64,000 nucleotides of DNA from Dethiobacter alkaliphilus. Lineage in GTDB: Bacteria > Bacillota > Dethiobacteria > DTU022 > UBA8154. The stretch is taken from positions 29,596 to 93,595 of the forward strand of contig JAENYV010000014.1 in the NCBI GenBank assembly GCA_016841605.1, given 5' to 3'. The notes under the pieces were generated by a model, which saw nothing but the letters and a program-made list of their open reading frames with translations, had not been told where the DNA came from and ran no database searches. The translations under genes and the position numbers were made by a program. Shown here piece by piece: positions 38,253-45,426 of the stretch. The stretch's first letter is position 1. Each line of letters opens with the position of its first letter.

Positions 38253-38290
38253 AATAATCATCCTCCGGTTTAATATCATTAGACTCTATA

Positions 38291-38322
38291 AATAGTTTAA
38301 CGCTATTAAACCAGGTTGTCAA
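38291..38322 (-). promoter_or_regulatory. Promoter and operator of the BlaI/BlaR-like operon
   Basis: On the minus strand TTGACA (38317-38322), a 17-base spacer and TAAACT (38294-38299) make a near-ideal sigma-A promoter. AATAG and CTATT, seven bases apart (38291-38307), form an inverted repeat over the -10 box and are the best candidate operator. Confidence 0.7.
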
Positions 38323-38372
38323 GTTTTTTCAAAAAAGTACTGTTCGCTACCCAGTTTTTCATCCACATTTAC

Positions 38373-38461
38373 TGATCGGTTAAATCCGGAATCTGCAATC
38401 AGCTAGAAGCGGAATCAGTGATCGGTTACTTCCGGAACAGGTGATCGGTTCGGTCCGGAAT
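38373..38461 (+). repeat. IS21-family left-end repeats
   Basis: Three direct copies of TGATCGGTT-NNN-TCCGGAA start at 38373, 38419 and 38442. Multiple terminal repeats of this kind mark the ends of IS21-family elements, where the transposase binds. The istA remnant follows about 230 bases later. They mark the left border of the accessory island. Confidence 0.75.
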
Positions 38462-38688
38462 ACACAGCTGCAGGGAAAAATGCAGTGGGTATGCAAAGAG
38501 GGTTTAGGCCATGAATAGGCTTAAGCCCTCTATTTGTAAGGATTCTGTCGGAGAGCAGAGAGTGTTAATGGCAGAATAAAAATACCCACTTTTAGCGGAG
38601 AAAATTCCCCCCCAGTAGAAATAAATGCTCCAATATTGTCTAATAGAAATGCAACGGTGCATCTATCAGACGGGGGAGGAGCAAAACA

Positions 38689-39118
38689 ATGCTGGAGGTG
38701 TATATACAAACAACAGTTAAAACCCTGTTCGAGAAAGGGTACAGTAAAACTCAGATTGCCAGGATGTTAGGAATTGACCGTAAGACCGTCAGGAAAGTAT
38801 TAAAGAACCCGGATTAGGAATACACGATGGAAAAGAAGCTCCACCCATCAATGCTTGATGAGCACCATGAGTTTATTGAGGCAAGCATAAGCAAGGAGCT
38901 TTCTGCAATGCGTATCTTCCAGGACCTGCAAAGAGACACCGGATTTGAGGGGGCCTATACCACCGTCAGGGACTATGTCCGCAAGCTCAAAGATAACCAG
39001 CGGGCAGTATATATGGTTATCGAAACCCTTCCTGGCGAGGAGAGTCAGGTTGATTTTGGCTACATCGGTACCCTTAATGTTGGCGGTAAAAGGAAAAAGG
39101 CCTGGATTTTCGTACAGT
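38689..39118 (+). pseudogene. istA: istA transposase remnant (IS21 family)
   Basis: From the ATG at 38689 the frame reads MLEVYIQTTVKTLFEKGYSK then an HTH (IARMLGIDRKTVRKVL), as in IstA. Codon 43 is TAG (38815-38817). The same frame then continues with the IstA-like segment to GEESQVDFGYIG, the first catalytic Asp region of the DDE domain. Near 39118 the IstA sequence stops and the first island repeat begins, so at least two thirds of the gene, and istB, are missing. It is dead through both the nonsense codon and the truncation. Confidence 0.85.
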
Positions 39119-39237
39119 TGTATTTTACTTTATTGAGTTAAAAACCTCTGACTTGAAATAGGTTTTTAGGTAATTGCAGTGAGTTTGTGTCTATTTTAAC
39201 TATTGAGGCGACTGTTTGGCGACTGCTGATTATCAAA
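39114..39237 (-). repeat. Island repeat copy 1 (attachment-site arm, core lost)
   Basis: This contains ATTGAGTTAAAAACC, TTTTAGGTAATTGCAGTGAG and GGCGACTGTTTGGCGACTGC, and matches copy 2 (41641-41809) over about 120 bases. It lacks the tRNA-derived core and the inverted repeat of the other copies; its left end is fused to the istA remnant. Two AGTCGCC direct repeats (minus strand) at the right end are like arm-type recombinase sites. Confidence 0.8.
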
Positions 39238-39480
39238 CCAAAGTTCTGCTTTGCTGTTCGGTAAAAAACTTCTATTCTCCATCGTTTGACGTAAGCGATG
39301 GCTGCATCGTTTGGCATGTCAACACGGTTGCTGATCAAAAGATATGCATTCTTAAAGGTAGCTGGAGGTTCTGCTTCCGTCAATAAGATATCTGAATCTG
39401 ATGCCTGCTTTTCATAAGTTGCAGCAATAGCTGCAATAGGAACCATTTGCTGCCTGGGGATTGGCTTTCCCTTAAATGTA
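39238..39480 (-). pseudogene. IS4-type DDE transposase, C-terminal fragment
   Basis: The minus-strand frame reads QQMVPIAAIAATYEKQ and then YVKRWRIEVFYRTAKQNFGL. The latter holds the exact Y-(2)-R-(3)-E-(6)-K signature of IS4-group transposases. The open frame runs on into the island repeat, but residues after NFGL are repeat-encoded and not transposase. The N-terminal two thirds are absent. Confidence 0.75.
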
Positions 39481-39576
39481 CTGACAACACTTGAAAAACG
39501 TCTTGAAAAGAATAATAAATTAAAATTGGCTGAAACTTATTCAGAAATATAGACCTGCTCTAGAAGAATTAGCAAA

Positions 39577-39741
39577 ATGAAATGGATAGAATTTGAAACA
39601 GTAATAGAGATTTATGGGCAGGTAATTAAATCTACTGGCGGTACTTATGGGATAAGAGATAAGGGAATTTTAGAAAGTGCACTTTTTGCACCTTTGGCTA
39701 CTTTTGACGGCCGGGATTTGGCCGAGTTCCTGCTTTGTTAG
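39577..39741 (+). pseudogene. Doc/Fic-family toxin, N-terminal fragment
   Basis: The frame MKWIEFETVIEIYGQVIKST then GGTYGIRDKGILESALFAP and FDGRDL matches the start of Doc-type (death-on-curing) proteins. It stops at 39739-39741 well before the catalytic HPFxDGN motif, so it cannot be active. The end of a possible antitoxin (LTTLEKRLEKNNKLKLAETYSEI) lies directly upstream in the same region. Confidence 0.7.
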
Positions 39742-39873
39742 AACAATCCGCTCTAAGCATAAGCGGCCTGTTTTAACAAAAAGTTGTTGCCTTTTATTTG
39801 TAAAATGTTACCATCGTGTTAAAAAGATACGCACTATGATTAAAAAGAGGGTCGTTTCAACAAAGGAGAAGTA

Positions 39874-40280
39874 AATGGTTTCTTATCAGAAAATTAAAAA
39901 GATATTTATGCAACATAATGGTGCAGCAAGGACTGCCGACATAGTAGCCCAGGGTCATCATAACCGGCTTCTGGGATGTGCTCGTTAATGAAAACAAAAT
40001 CATACGCCTTAAACGCGGTGTTTATCAATGGATAGCAGGCAGAGAAACCGAAGATGCCGAAGTTCTCTGTCGGCTTTTCCCCGGTGCTGTTATTTGTCTT
40101 CACAGCGCTCTTTATTATCACGGCTACACTGACAGAACACCGGACTGTTGGCTTCTGTCAGTAGACAGGGATAGCAACAAAAGCAAGTTTAAAATATGCT
40201 ATCCGAAAATTAAAACCTATTTTATAAAAAAAGAATACCTAACAATAGGTGCAGAAGAAGGCAACTTCCGGAATGGCTAA
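39874..40280 (+). pseudogene. AbiEi-like antitoxin remnant, frameshifted
   Basis: The first frame, from the ATG at 39874, reads MVSYQKIKKIFMQHNGAART and stops at 40 residues. A second frame, starting inside it near 39978, continues with KIIRLKRGVYQWIAGRE and LFPGAVICLHSALYYHGYTD, the winged helix and body of AbiEi-type transcriptional antitoxins. A frameshift near 39955-39980 separates the two, and the C terminus is also lost. No AbiEii toxin remains next to it. Confidence 0.7.
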
Positions 40281-40363
40281 AAAAGACCCCTTTGAAGTAA
40301 GATTCATTTATTTGGGCAATGCAACTATCTCCTGCAGAATACCAATGCATATTACAAATATGG

Positions 40364-40657
40364 CTATTTCAGGTATCTCTTCAGCTCTTGATAAAAATTT
40401 TCTCTGGTGCCGGCCATAATAACAACGACCATATGGCCATTTTCCAAGGTCGTAATCCTGTAAGCCAGTTCGTAATTGGTACGTTTGTAATAAATATCAA
40501 GGCAGTATATTCCTCTTAAATCTCCGCTTTTAGCCTGTCCAATTTGGGGGTTTTTACGGATATTTATAATTGCCTCTTTAAAAAGCTTTTTTAGGGCATT
40601 ATCTTTTAGTTTTCTAAAATACTTCTCAGCAATGGGGGTGTAGATTACCGGGAGCAC
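40364..40657 (-). CDS. RelE/ParE-family toxin
   Basis: This 97-residue basic protein has the RelE/ParE layout: two N-terminal helices (YTPIAEKYFRKLKDNALKK), a GQAKSGDLRGIYCLDI strand pair, and a YELAYRITTLENGHMVVVIM core. Family toxins cleave mRNA on the ribosome or block gyrase. It starts two bases after the stop of the AbrB-type gene, so the pair is an operon with the antitoxin first. It is intact, unlike most genes around it. Confidence 0.85.
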   Translation of the reverse strand: MLPVIYTPIAEKYFRKLKDNALKKLFKEAIINIRKNPQIGQAKSGDLRGIYCLDIYYKRTNYELAYRITTLENGHMVVVIMAGTRENFYQELKRYLK

Positions 40658-40659
40658 TC

Positions 40660-41052
40660 TTAGTCCTCCGTTTCTTCAGCATTCCCAAAGATCTCATCGG
40701 TCGGGTCAATATAATTGACAGAGGCTTCCTTAGCCAAGGTATCGGCATCCTCAATAAGTTTTTCTACAGCCGGTCGAATCTGACGGCTGATGCGTTTAAA
40801 TTCGCTTAATAATTTCTGGCCCGAATACCCTTGCCGGATAAGATCAGACAGTATTTCTTCTGTAAATGCAGAATCTTCGTTTCTAACGGGAGTAAGGATA
40901 AGCATATTGTTTGCATAGATACAATCAATTTCATTAGAGAGGCCCAAGGCTTCATAGTATTTAGAAGGGATCGTAATCTGCCGTTTTGATGAAATATGAA
41001 TTCGCCGTTTTTCCATAGGAACTCTTCCTGTTCTCTTTTTTTTAACTACCAT
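40660..41052 (-). CDS. AbrB/MazE-like antitoxin
   Basis: This 130-residue protein has a swapped-hairpin AbrB domain (RRIHISSKRQITIPSKYYEALGL near 16-38), followed by a helical C-terminal part of about 80 residues that would wrap the toxin. It is longer than the usual MazE. The ATG at 41052 has AAAGGGG upstream; an ATG at 41016 is a possible alternative. It probably represses its own operon and neutralises the RelE-like toxin downstream. Confidence 0.85.
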   Translation of the reverse strand: MVVKKKRTGRVPMEKRRIHISSKRQITIPSKYYEALGLSNEIDCIYANNMLILTPVRNEDSAFTEEILSDLIRQGYSGQKLLSEFKRISRQIRPAVEKLIEDADTLAKEASVNYIDPTDEIFGNAEETED

Positions 41053-41219
41053 AATATTTGCCCCTTTACTAAATTGGCGCAGTAAGAAAACTTGGTTTCC
41101 TTACATTTACTATAATATTACCTGGAACAATTGTCAACCGCTTTGCAAAAAAGCTGAGAAAATAGCAAACCATTGCGGTCGCAGAACATGTGGCCAACTA
41201 AAATTTTTCTCCTTTCAAT

Positions 41220-41580
41220 GTCCCCGTAACGTGGGGCTTTTTTATTTGTCTTCCCGGCACCCGGAGCAAATATTAATCTTTACTCCACACCCTGCAAGTT
41301 CGTAAAACTGCTCCAGGCGGTTGCCGGGCGAACTTTGCGGCATTTAGCTGCTCCTGCTTGCATATTCCACTAAGTGTTATTGCATTTATAAAATATTAAA
41401 GAGTAACCCCAACAATAACCCCTCTTAAAAGAGGGGTTATTTCTTAAAATCGTAACAAGAAGATAGTGCCGTTATTTTAAAATCCAAAAGCTCATGTTAG
41501 AAATCCGTTAGAAGTCCTGCTGTTAAAATGCTTTTAAAAAGAAATAAGGGTTTCAAGAAAAGCCTTGGAACCCTTATTTT
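41220..41580. terminator. Three consecutive hairpins beside the tRNA fragment
   Basis: CCCC...GTGGGG followed by a T run lies at about 41221-41246. A near-perfect stem, AATAACCCCTCTT with AAGAGGGGTTATT, lies at 41412-41441. AATAAGGGTTTCAAG pairs with CCTTGGAACCCTTATT at 41541-41580, directly after the 3' end of the tRNA fragment on the minus strand, as its terminator would. The 530 bp around them (41053-41588) contain no gene. Confidence 0.65.
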
Positions 41581-41588
41581 ATCGGTAT

Positions 41589-41650
41589 TGGCGGAGAGAG
41601 TGGGATTTGAACCCACGAAACGGCTCAACACCGTTTACTCGACTTCGAGA
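41589..41650 (-). tRNA. 3' fragment of tRNA-Ser(CGA), an attachment-site product
   Basis: On the minus strand the sequence reads, from 41650, anticodon loop CTCGAAG, 3' anticodon stem TCGAG, a long variable arm (AAACGG..CCGTTT), a T arm GTGGG-TTCAAAT-CCCAC, then acceptor strand TCTCTCC, discriminator G and encoded CCA. The anticodon CGA and the long arm mean serine. The 5' half is absent: upstream of the loop the sequence does not pair (GCAAGT instead of CTCGA). The break in the anticodon loop is where many tyrosine-recombinase elements cross over. It is not a working tRNA. Confidence 0.85.
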
Positions 41651-41809
41651 CTTGCTTAGCGAACTGTAGTGAGTTTTAACTGGCTGCAGTTTTATTTTAC
41701 TGTATTGAGTTAAAAACCCCTAACTTGAGATAGAGTTTTAGGTAATTGCAGTGAGTTTGTGTCTATTTTAACTACTGCGGCGACTGTTCGGCGACTGCTG
41801 ATTATCAAA
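41641..41809 (-). repeat. Island repeat copy 2: arm joined to the tRNA-Ser fragment
   Basis: The core GACTTCGAGACTTGCTTAGC lies at 41641-41660. A decayed inverted repeat follows (TGTAGTGAGTT / AACTGGCTGCA), then the arm with ATTGAGTTAAAAACC and CGACTGTTCGGCGACTGC. It corresponds to copies 1, 3 and 4. To its left is the tRNA-Ser 3' half, so the junction has the form arm-core-tRNA expected at the end of an integrated element. Confidence 0.85.
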
Positions 41810-42024
41810 ACAACTTCAACCTTTCCTGTATGACATCATCGGATAAGCCCCGAAGTATATCTTCCCTGCGATCTTTAAAGATTAACTTAATGGCTTCACG
41901 CAAATTATTTTTAGCTTCCTCTATCGACTCCCCCCTGGCCATTGGCACCGGGAACTTCAGGATATATTGCCCAATAACCTCCTTCCGAAGCTTCTTCAAT
42001 AATTGCAGTGAATTCACCTTTCAC
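41805..42024 (-). pseudogene. hicB: HicB-type antitoxin, frameshifted
   Basis: From the GTG at 42024 (GAGGG upstream) the frame reads VKGEFTAIIEEASEGGYWAI then YPEVPGANGQG, a HicB N terminus. At a run of six G (41930-41935) it goes out of frame. Removing one G restores ESIEEAKNNLREAIKLIF to the stop at 41805, typical of HicB. The 3' end abuts the arm of repeat copy 2, which supplies the stop codon. No hicA is present upstream. This is either a true frameshift or an error in the homopolymer. Confidence 0.8.
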
Positions 42025-42112
42025 ATCATACCCTCTTTTTTTGCAGTTTTTTTGTAGTTCTTATAGTTGGTATTTATTACTAATAACATTTCCTATAGCA
42101 ATAAACAAGAGT

Positions 42113-42340
42113 TTAACCTACTACGTCTTTTTCTTTATTTCCTTGAAGCAGTTCGAGTTCAACTTTATAGGGTAAAATACCTTTTCTTCTTTTTGCATCT
42201 AATATTTCTAGCCCTACAGGAGTTCCGTCTTCTGCAAAGTCAATAATAATTCCTGAACTTACTTCATCAGATTCCACTATATTCTCATCCTTAAAACGAA
42301 TATAAAGAACGTCGACTTCCTGGTCATACCTTACTTTCAC
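42113..42340 (-). CDS. DUF2283 protein, probable antitoxin partner
   Basis: This 75-residue protein matches DUF2283: MKVRYDQEVDVLYIRF near the start, then GIIIDFAEDGTPVGLEILDA. The family usually follows a DUF4258 gene, as here, and the two are proposed as toxin-antitoxin-like. The start is GTG with GAGGTGAT about six bases upstream, which also overlaps the stop of the DUF4258 remnant. The gene itself looks intact. Confidence 0.85.
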   Translation of the reverse strand: MKVRYDQEVDVLYIRFKDENIVESDEVSSGIIIDFAEDGTPVGLEILDAKRRKGILPYKVELELLQGNKEKDVVG

Positions 42341-42346
42341 TTTAAA

Positions 42347-42531
42347 TCACCTCGCTGAACCGATACTCTCAGCTATTACTCTTAATAAGTAAGTTTTTCT
42401 CCTTCTCTAAAGCGATAATGAAATACTGTTCTACCCTCATAAGCAGATATTTTTTCCTCTGGAACAGATAATGCCATTACAACCAGCTCTTCAGAAATGT
42501 TTCGCTCTTTTAAGGGTTGATCGGCGGAAAT
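42347..42531 (-). pseudogene. DUF4258 protein, frameshifted
   Basis: The minus-strand frame reads KERNISEELVVMALSVPEEK then YEGRTVFHYRFREGEK, the DUF4258 pattern. At an A5 run (42394-42398) it shifts. The other frame continues KTYLLRVIAESIGSAR to a stop at 42347, which is the expected C terminus. The N terminus is also unclear, with no good start before the previous gene's end. It is the likely former partner of DUF2283. Confidence 0.7.
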
Positions 42532-42554
42532 TGCGGGGGCTCTATCTTGGGATC

Positions 42555-43502
42555 TTATTCAACATCTTTACCTATCTGGTTATCACTCTGATTCGTATTT
42601 TTTTCGTATTGGGAAAGAACATAGCGAGGCAAGCCGCTCCCAACGCGGGTCTTTACTACTTTAATTTTAACAGGCTGTTTCAAAATATCGTTAATTTCAC
42701 TAGCCTCCTCGATTTCTGGACCAACCTTCCCGCTAATAACTTCTTCAGAAGGTAAGAGTTTAAATTCAAACGTTCTTCTCTTTGGTAATACACCTTGAAA
42801 TTCTCCGAATAAATCTTCATCCTCACAATAAATATTATTTTGACTTAAACGTTCCGCACTTTGACGTACCTCATCTACATCTTTAAAACTGAATTTCTTC
42901 TCTCTAAAAAGTAATTGGCAATAAGCTTCCTGATCAGCCATTGTTTTTAAAAATTCTTGCAATTTGCTTACTGCGCGCGTTTCCGTTTCAGAAACAACAT
43001 CTGCTAAATTATCATCTGATCCTAATGAAGCCTCTATCAGGTTACGAGCTAGTTCGAAGGCCTGTTCTACCTGGGATGAAGCTCCTTCAATCTCCAATAT
43101 GGGTTGTGACTGGTACTCTTCCATTTCAAACCCAAATGATCCTAGAACAGTTCCAGTTATTAGAAGTTGATAACTATCACGTTTTGGTATATTGCCACGT
43201 GCACCCAGAGGCCCGGTTAAGCTGGCTGCCAAAGCGGTCACAGCATCCACAAATTTGTTTATAGCAACTACAGCAAATTCAGCGAAAATGCCATGACCTC
43301 CTACAACAGGTTTACCATGAAAATTTAGGCTAGCCCGAACTGGCTCTTTAGCACAATATTGAACTTCAGATAGAGCTGATTCGATGGTTTCTTTGCGTAT
43401 CTGAAGACTCATACGATCTATTACATTTTCTTCTGGTGTTTGTTCTAAAAGCTTATTTATCTCGTCATATTCAGCTTGGAAATGTTTATACTTAGTGTTC
43501 AT
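42555..43502 (-). CDS. Uncharacterised partner of the DUF6932 protein
   Basis: I do not recognise a named family for this 315-residue protein. It begins with about 45 helical residues (MNTKYKHFQAEYDEINKLLE). A central region with LNFHGKPVVGGHGIFAEFA and TGPLGARGNIP looks conserved and may be catalytic or structural; it is followed by QLLITGTVLGSFGFEMEE. The C terminus is charged and ends in Asn/Asp-rich residues. No membrane segment or signal peptide is seen. It starts 11 bases after the stop of the DUF6932 gene, with GGAGGG between, so the pair is one operon. The gene is intact. I suspect a two-gene defence or addiction module. Confidence 0.75.
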   Translation of the reverse strand: MNTKYKHFQAEYDEINKLLEQTPEENVIDRMSLQIRKETIESALSEVQYCAKEPVRASLNFHGKPVVGGHGIFAEFAVVAINKFVDAVTALAASLTGPLGARGNIPKRDSYQLLITGTVLGSFGFEMEEYQSQPILEIEGASSQVEQAFELARNLIEASLGSDDNLADVVSETETRAVSKLQEFLKTMADQEAYCQLLFREKKFSFKDVDEVRQSAERLSQNNIYCEDEDLFGEFQGVLPKRRTFEFKLLPSEEVISGKVGPEIEEASEINDILKQPVKIKVVKTRVGSGLPRYVLSQYEKNTNQSDNQIGKDVE

Positions 43503-43512
43503 GGTTGCCCTC

Positions 43513-44078
43513 CTAAATCATTATGGAATGTAGGGCAGATTGGGCTTTGCTATCTTCACCAGGTGCTAAATCTATATCTAAATAGCCTTTCCACAAATCA
43601 TTACGCCTATGCGACCAAACGTATTCCAGTATATCGCATTCCTAATCAAAGCCTTATTATTATTTGTATTTAATTGGACAAAATAGGCATCTACCAGAAA
43701 ATCTTTTTTTGTATGCTTAGAGTTAAAAAGACGGGGGTTGGAATCTAAAAGAGTAATTTGAGTAACATTACTTGGTAGACAGTAAAATGTTACTATGTCG
43801 ATATCGTTAGGTGAACGTTCTTCAATAAGCTCAATATTTTCCAGGAAACTACCATCCAACCATTGAAACCCTTGAACGAGTCCGAGATTATGAAGCTCAT
43901 GACGAAAATTAAGAAATCCATTAAGGATATTTTTTCTTTGCCTTGATGTTGCATAACGATGTATAAGGTCGGTTAACGTAACATTATAAGGAGAACGATC
44001 AAGTGATGTTGGTGATGCAAGATTAATAGGTGGAAGAACTCCGTGCGCATTCCATTGTGGAATATTAACTGTACTCAT
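43513..44078 (-). pseudogene. DUF6932-family protein, frameshifted near the C terminus
   Basis: From the ATG at 44078 the frame encodes NIPQWNAHGVLPPINLASPT, then FQWLDGSFLENIELIEERSP and NDIDIVTFY. These resemble DUF6932, which has a nucleotidyltransferase-like look (a GSF...D.D pattern). Near 43616 the frame slips. The alternative frame reads SHRRNDLWKGYLDIDLAPGE and ends HSIMI at the stop at 43513-43515, a natural family C terminus. The open frame as it stands ends at 43578 with RIGVMICGKAI. One missing or extra base thus breaks the last 35 residues. The downstream partner gene is intact. Confidence 0.72.
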
Positions 44079-44245
44079 AAAGAAACCTTCGCTTTATCTC
44101 ATTTTATGAAAAAAGCTTTAATAATATTATTTACACATTTAATAATATTTTCCTGCTTAAAGCCTGAAAGGTTGCACTTTTTTTTGTCGACAAACAAGTA
44201 AGCTTTCTTGAAAATTAATGAATCCATACGATAACCTTCACAACC

Positions 44246-44465
44246 ATTGTAAACTTAAGATAAATAGAATCACCTGTTTTCAAGTAATTCTATTAAATGT
44301 TACTCGATTTCGAGACTTGCTAAGCATATTGTCGTGAGTTTTAACTCACGACAGTTTTATTCTCTTGTATTGAGTTAAAACCCTCTGATCTGAGTTAGAG
44401 TTTCAGTTAACTACAATGAGTTTGTATCTATTTAACTATTGCGGCGACTGTTTGGCGACTTTTTT
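44246..44465 (-). repeat. Island repeat copy 3 (full attachment-site type)
   Basis: From left: a second arm (AAATAGAATCA, GTTTTCAAGTAATTCT), the core ACTCGATTTCGAGACTTGCT (44312-44331), a perfect inverted repeat GTCGTGAGTT / AACTCACGAC (44331-44352), and the first arm (TTTCAGTTAACTACAATGAG to GGCGACTGTTTGGCGACT). It matches copy 4 over the whole 220 bases, and copy 2 from the core rightwards. Having arms on both sides of the core makes it look like an intact attP between two tandem elements. Confidence 0.85.
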
Positions 44466-44620
44466 GGGGAATGATTCATTTCTTTTTAATTAATTGTCAT
44501 AATTCTGAACACGCTATACAGCATTAGAATTACATTGCCTTCTATTTTTTTCAGCTAATCATTATCAGATAGATAGAAAGAATTGTAAGTTTTGAGCAGG
44601 GCATTGATATGCAAAACAAA

Positions 44621-45061
44621 TTAGTTCTCTTTTCTTTTCATTTCTCTTAACTTTATAACATTAATCATTGGCATTTTTACAGATGGAATACCTGATTGAG
44701 ACGTTACACTTAAAATGTAAGCTCGGGATAATTGTGATAATGTAACGAGGCCATTAATTTCCAACATTTCTTGAAATTTATTCTCGTTATCGATCTGTTT
44801 AACACAAGCAAAAGCACCTTCCATGACGAGGACAATTTTAAAAAATAATTTCTTTTTACTCGTTGCCTTGGCCTTAACAATAAACTCAATTATGCCAATC
44901 AGATTGTTATCATGTTTTTCTATCCCTTTTACATTGTAATCAAATTCAAACGAAAGTTCTGCATGCTGAGCTTTGGCATCAATTACTCTTGCATCAAAAT
45001 GAAAGCTACTCACTCTGTTTCCAAGAAACTGAATTTCCGCACTAATTTCCTCTGCCTTCAT
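44621..45061 (-). CDS. SecB-like chaperone of a toxin-antitoxin-chaperone system
   Basis: This 146-residue protein has the SecB fold pattern: alternating beta strands up to about 85, MEGAFACV near 78, and the family signature LEINGLVTLSQLSRAYILS then GIPSVKMPMINVIKL near 102-138. Firmicutes normally lack SecB. A solitary SecB-like gene following HigB-HigA is the arrangement of TAC modules (for example Rv1955-1957 of Mycobacterium tuberculosis), where the chaperone protects the antitoxin from degradation. Its ATG overlaps the end of the antitoxin gene by four bases. It is intact. Confidence 0.85.
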   Translation of the reverse strand: MKAEEISAEIQFLGNRVSSFHFDARVIDAKAQHAELSFEFDYNVKGIEKHDNNLIGIIEFIVKAKATSKKKLFFKIVLVMEGAFACVKQIDNENKFQEMLEINGLVTLSQLSRAYILSVTSQSGIPSVKMPMINVIKLREMKRKEN

Positions 45062-45426
45062 GAACCCACCGCCATCATCGCATGAATTACATCTGCCTGG
45101 CTATCTTTAAGTATATAATCATCCGCGAAATCTTCAGCTTCTTCCATTTCTACGCTGAGTTTAAAGCCAAGTTTCTGTGACACTTTCCAAAGCTGCTCAA
45201 TTGTATAATTGTAATCTCCGCTCTCAAGTTTTGAAACCATTGCTTGAGTAACACCAAGAATTTTAGCAAGTTTTTTTTGTGAAAGATTATTTTTAAGTCT
45301 ATAATTAAAAATAGCAGTAGAAATCTGATAATAAATTTCATATAATCCATCTTTTTCGTTGCCTTCTTCCCCATCCAACTTATAAATAATTTTCCAGGCA
45401 TCAGGCAAATGATTGAGATCAATCAT
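45058..45426 (-). CDS. higA: HigA-like XRE antitoxin
   Basis: This 122-residue protein has a helical lead (1-40), a helix-turn-helix domain (YRLKNNLSQKKLAKILGVTQ, AMVSKLESGDYNYTIEQL, about 42-85) and a C-terminal tail, ADDYILKDSQADVIHAMM, of about 25 residues. In TAC systems such a tail (ChAD) is bound by the chaperone and makes the antitoxin unstable without it. It overlaps the toxin gene by eight bases upstream and the chaperone gene by four downstream. It should repress the operon. Confidence 0.88.
   Translation of the reverse strand: MIDLNHLPDAWKIIYKLDGEEGNEKDGLYEIYYQISTAIFNYRLKNNLSQKKLAKILGVTQAMVSKLESGDYNYTIEQLWKVSQKLGFKLSVEMEEAEDFADDYILKDSQADVIHAMMAVGS

Noticed and set aside
39138..39446. 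A complete 102-residue protein on the minus strand
   Set aside because: Its C-terminal third is the island repeat; only the upstream part is transposase. I list it as a fragment.
41589..41809. Functional tRNA-Ser gene
   Set aside because: The 5' acceptor strand, D arm and 5' anticodon stem are missing.
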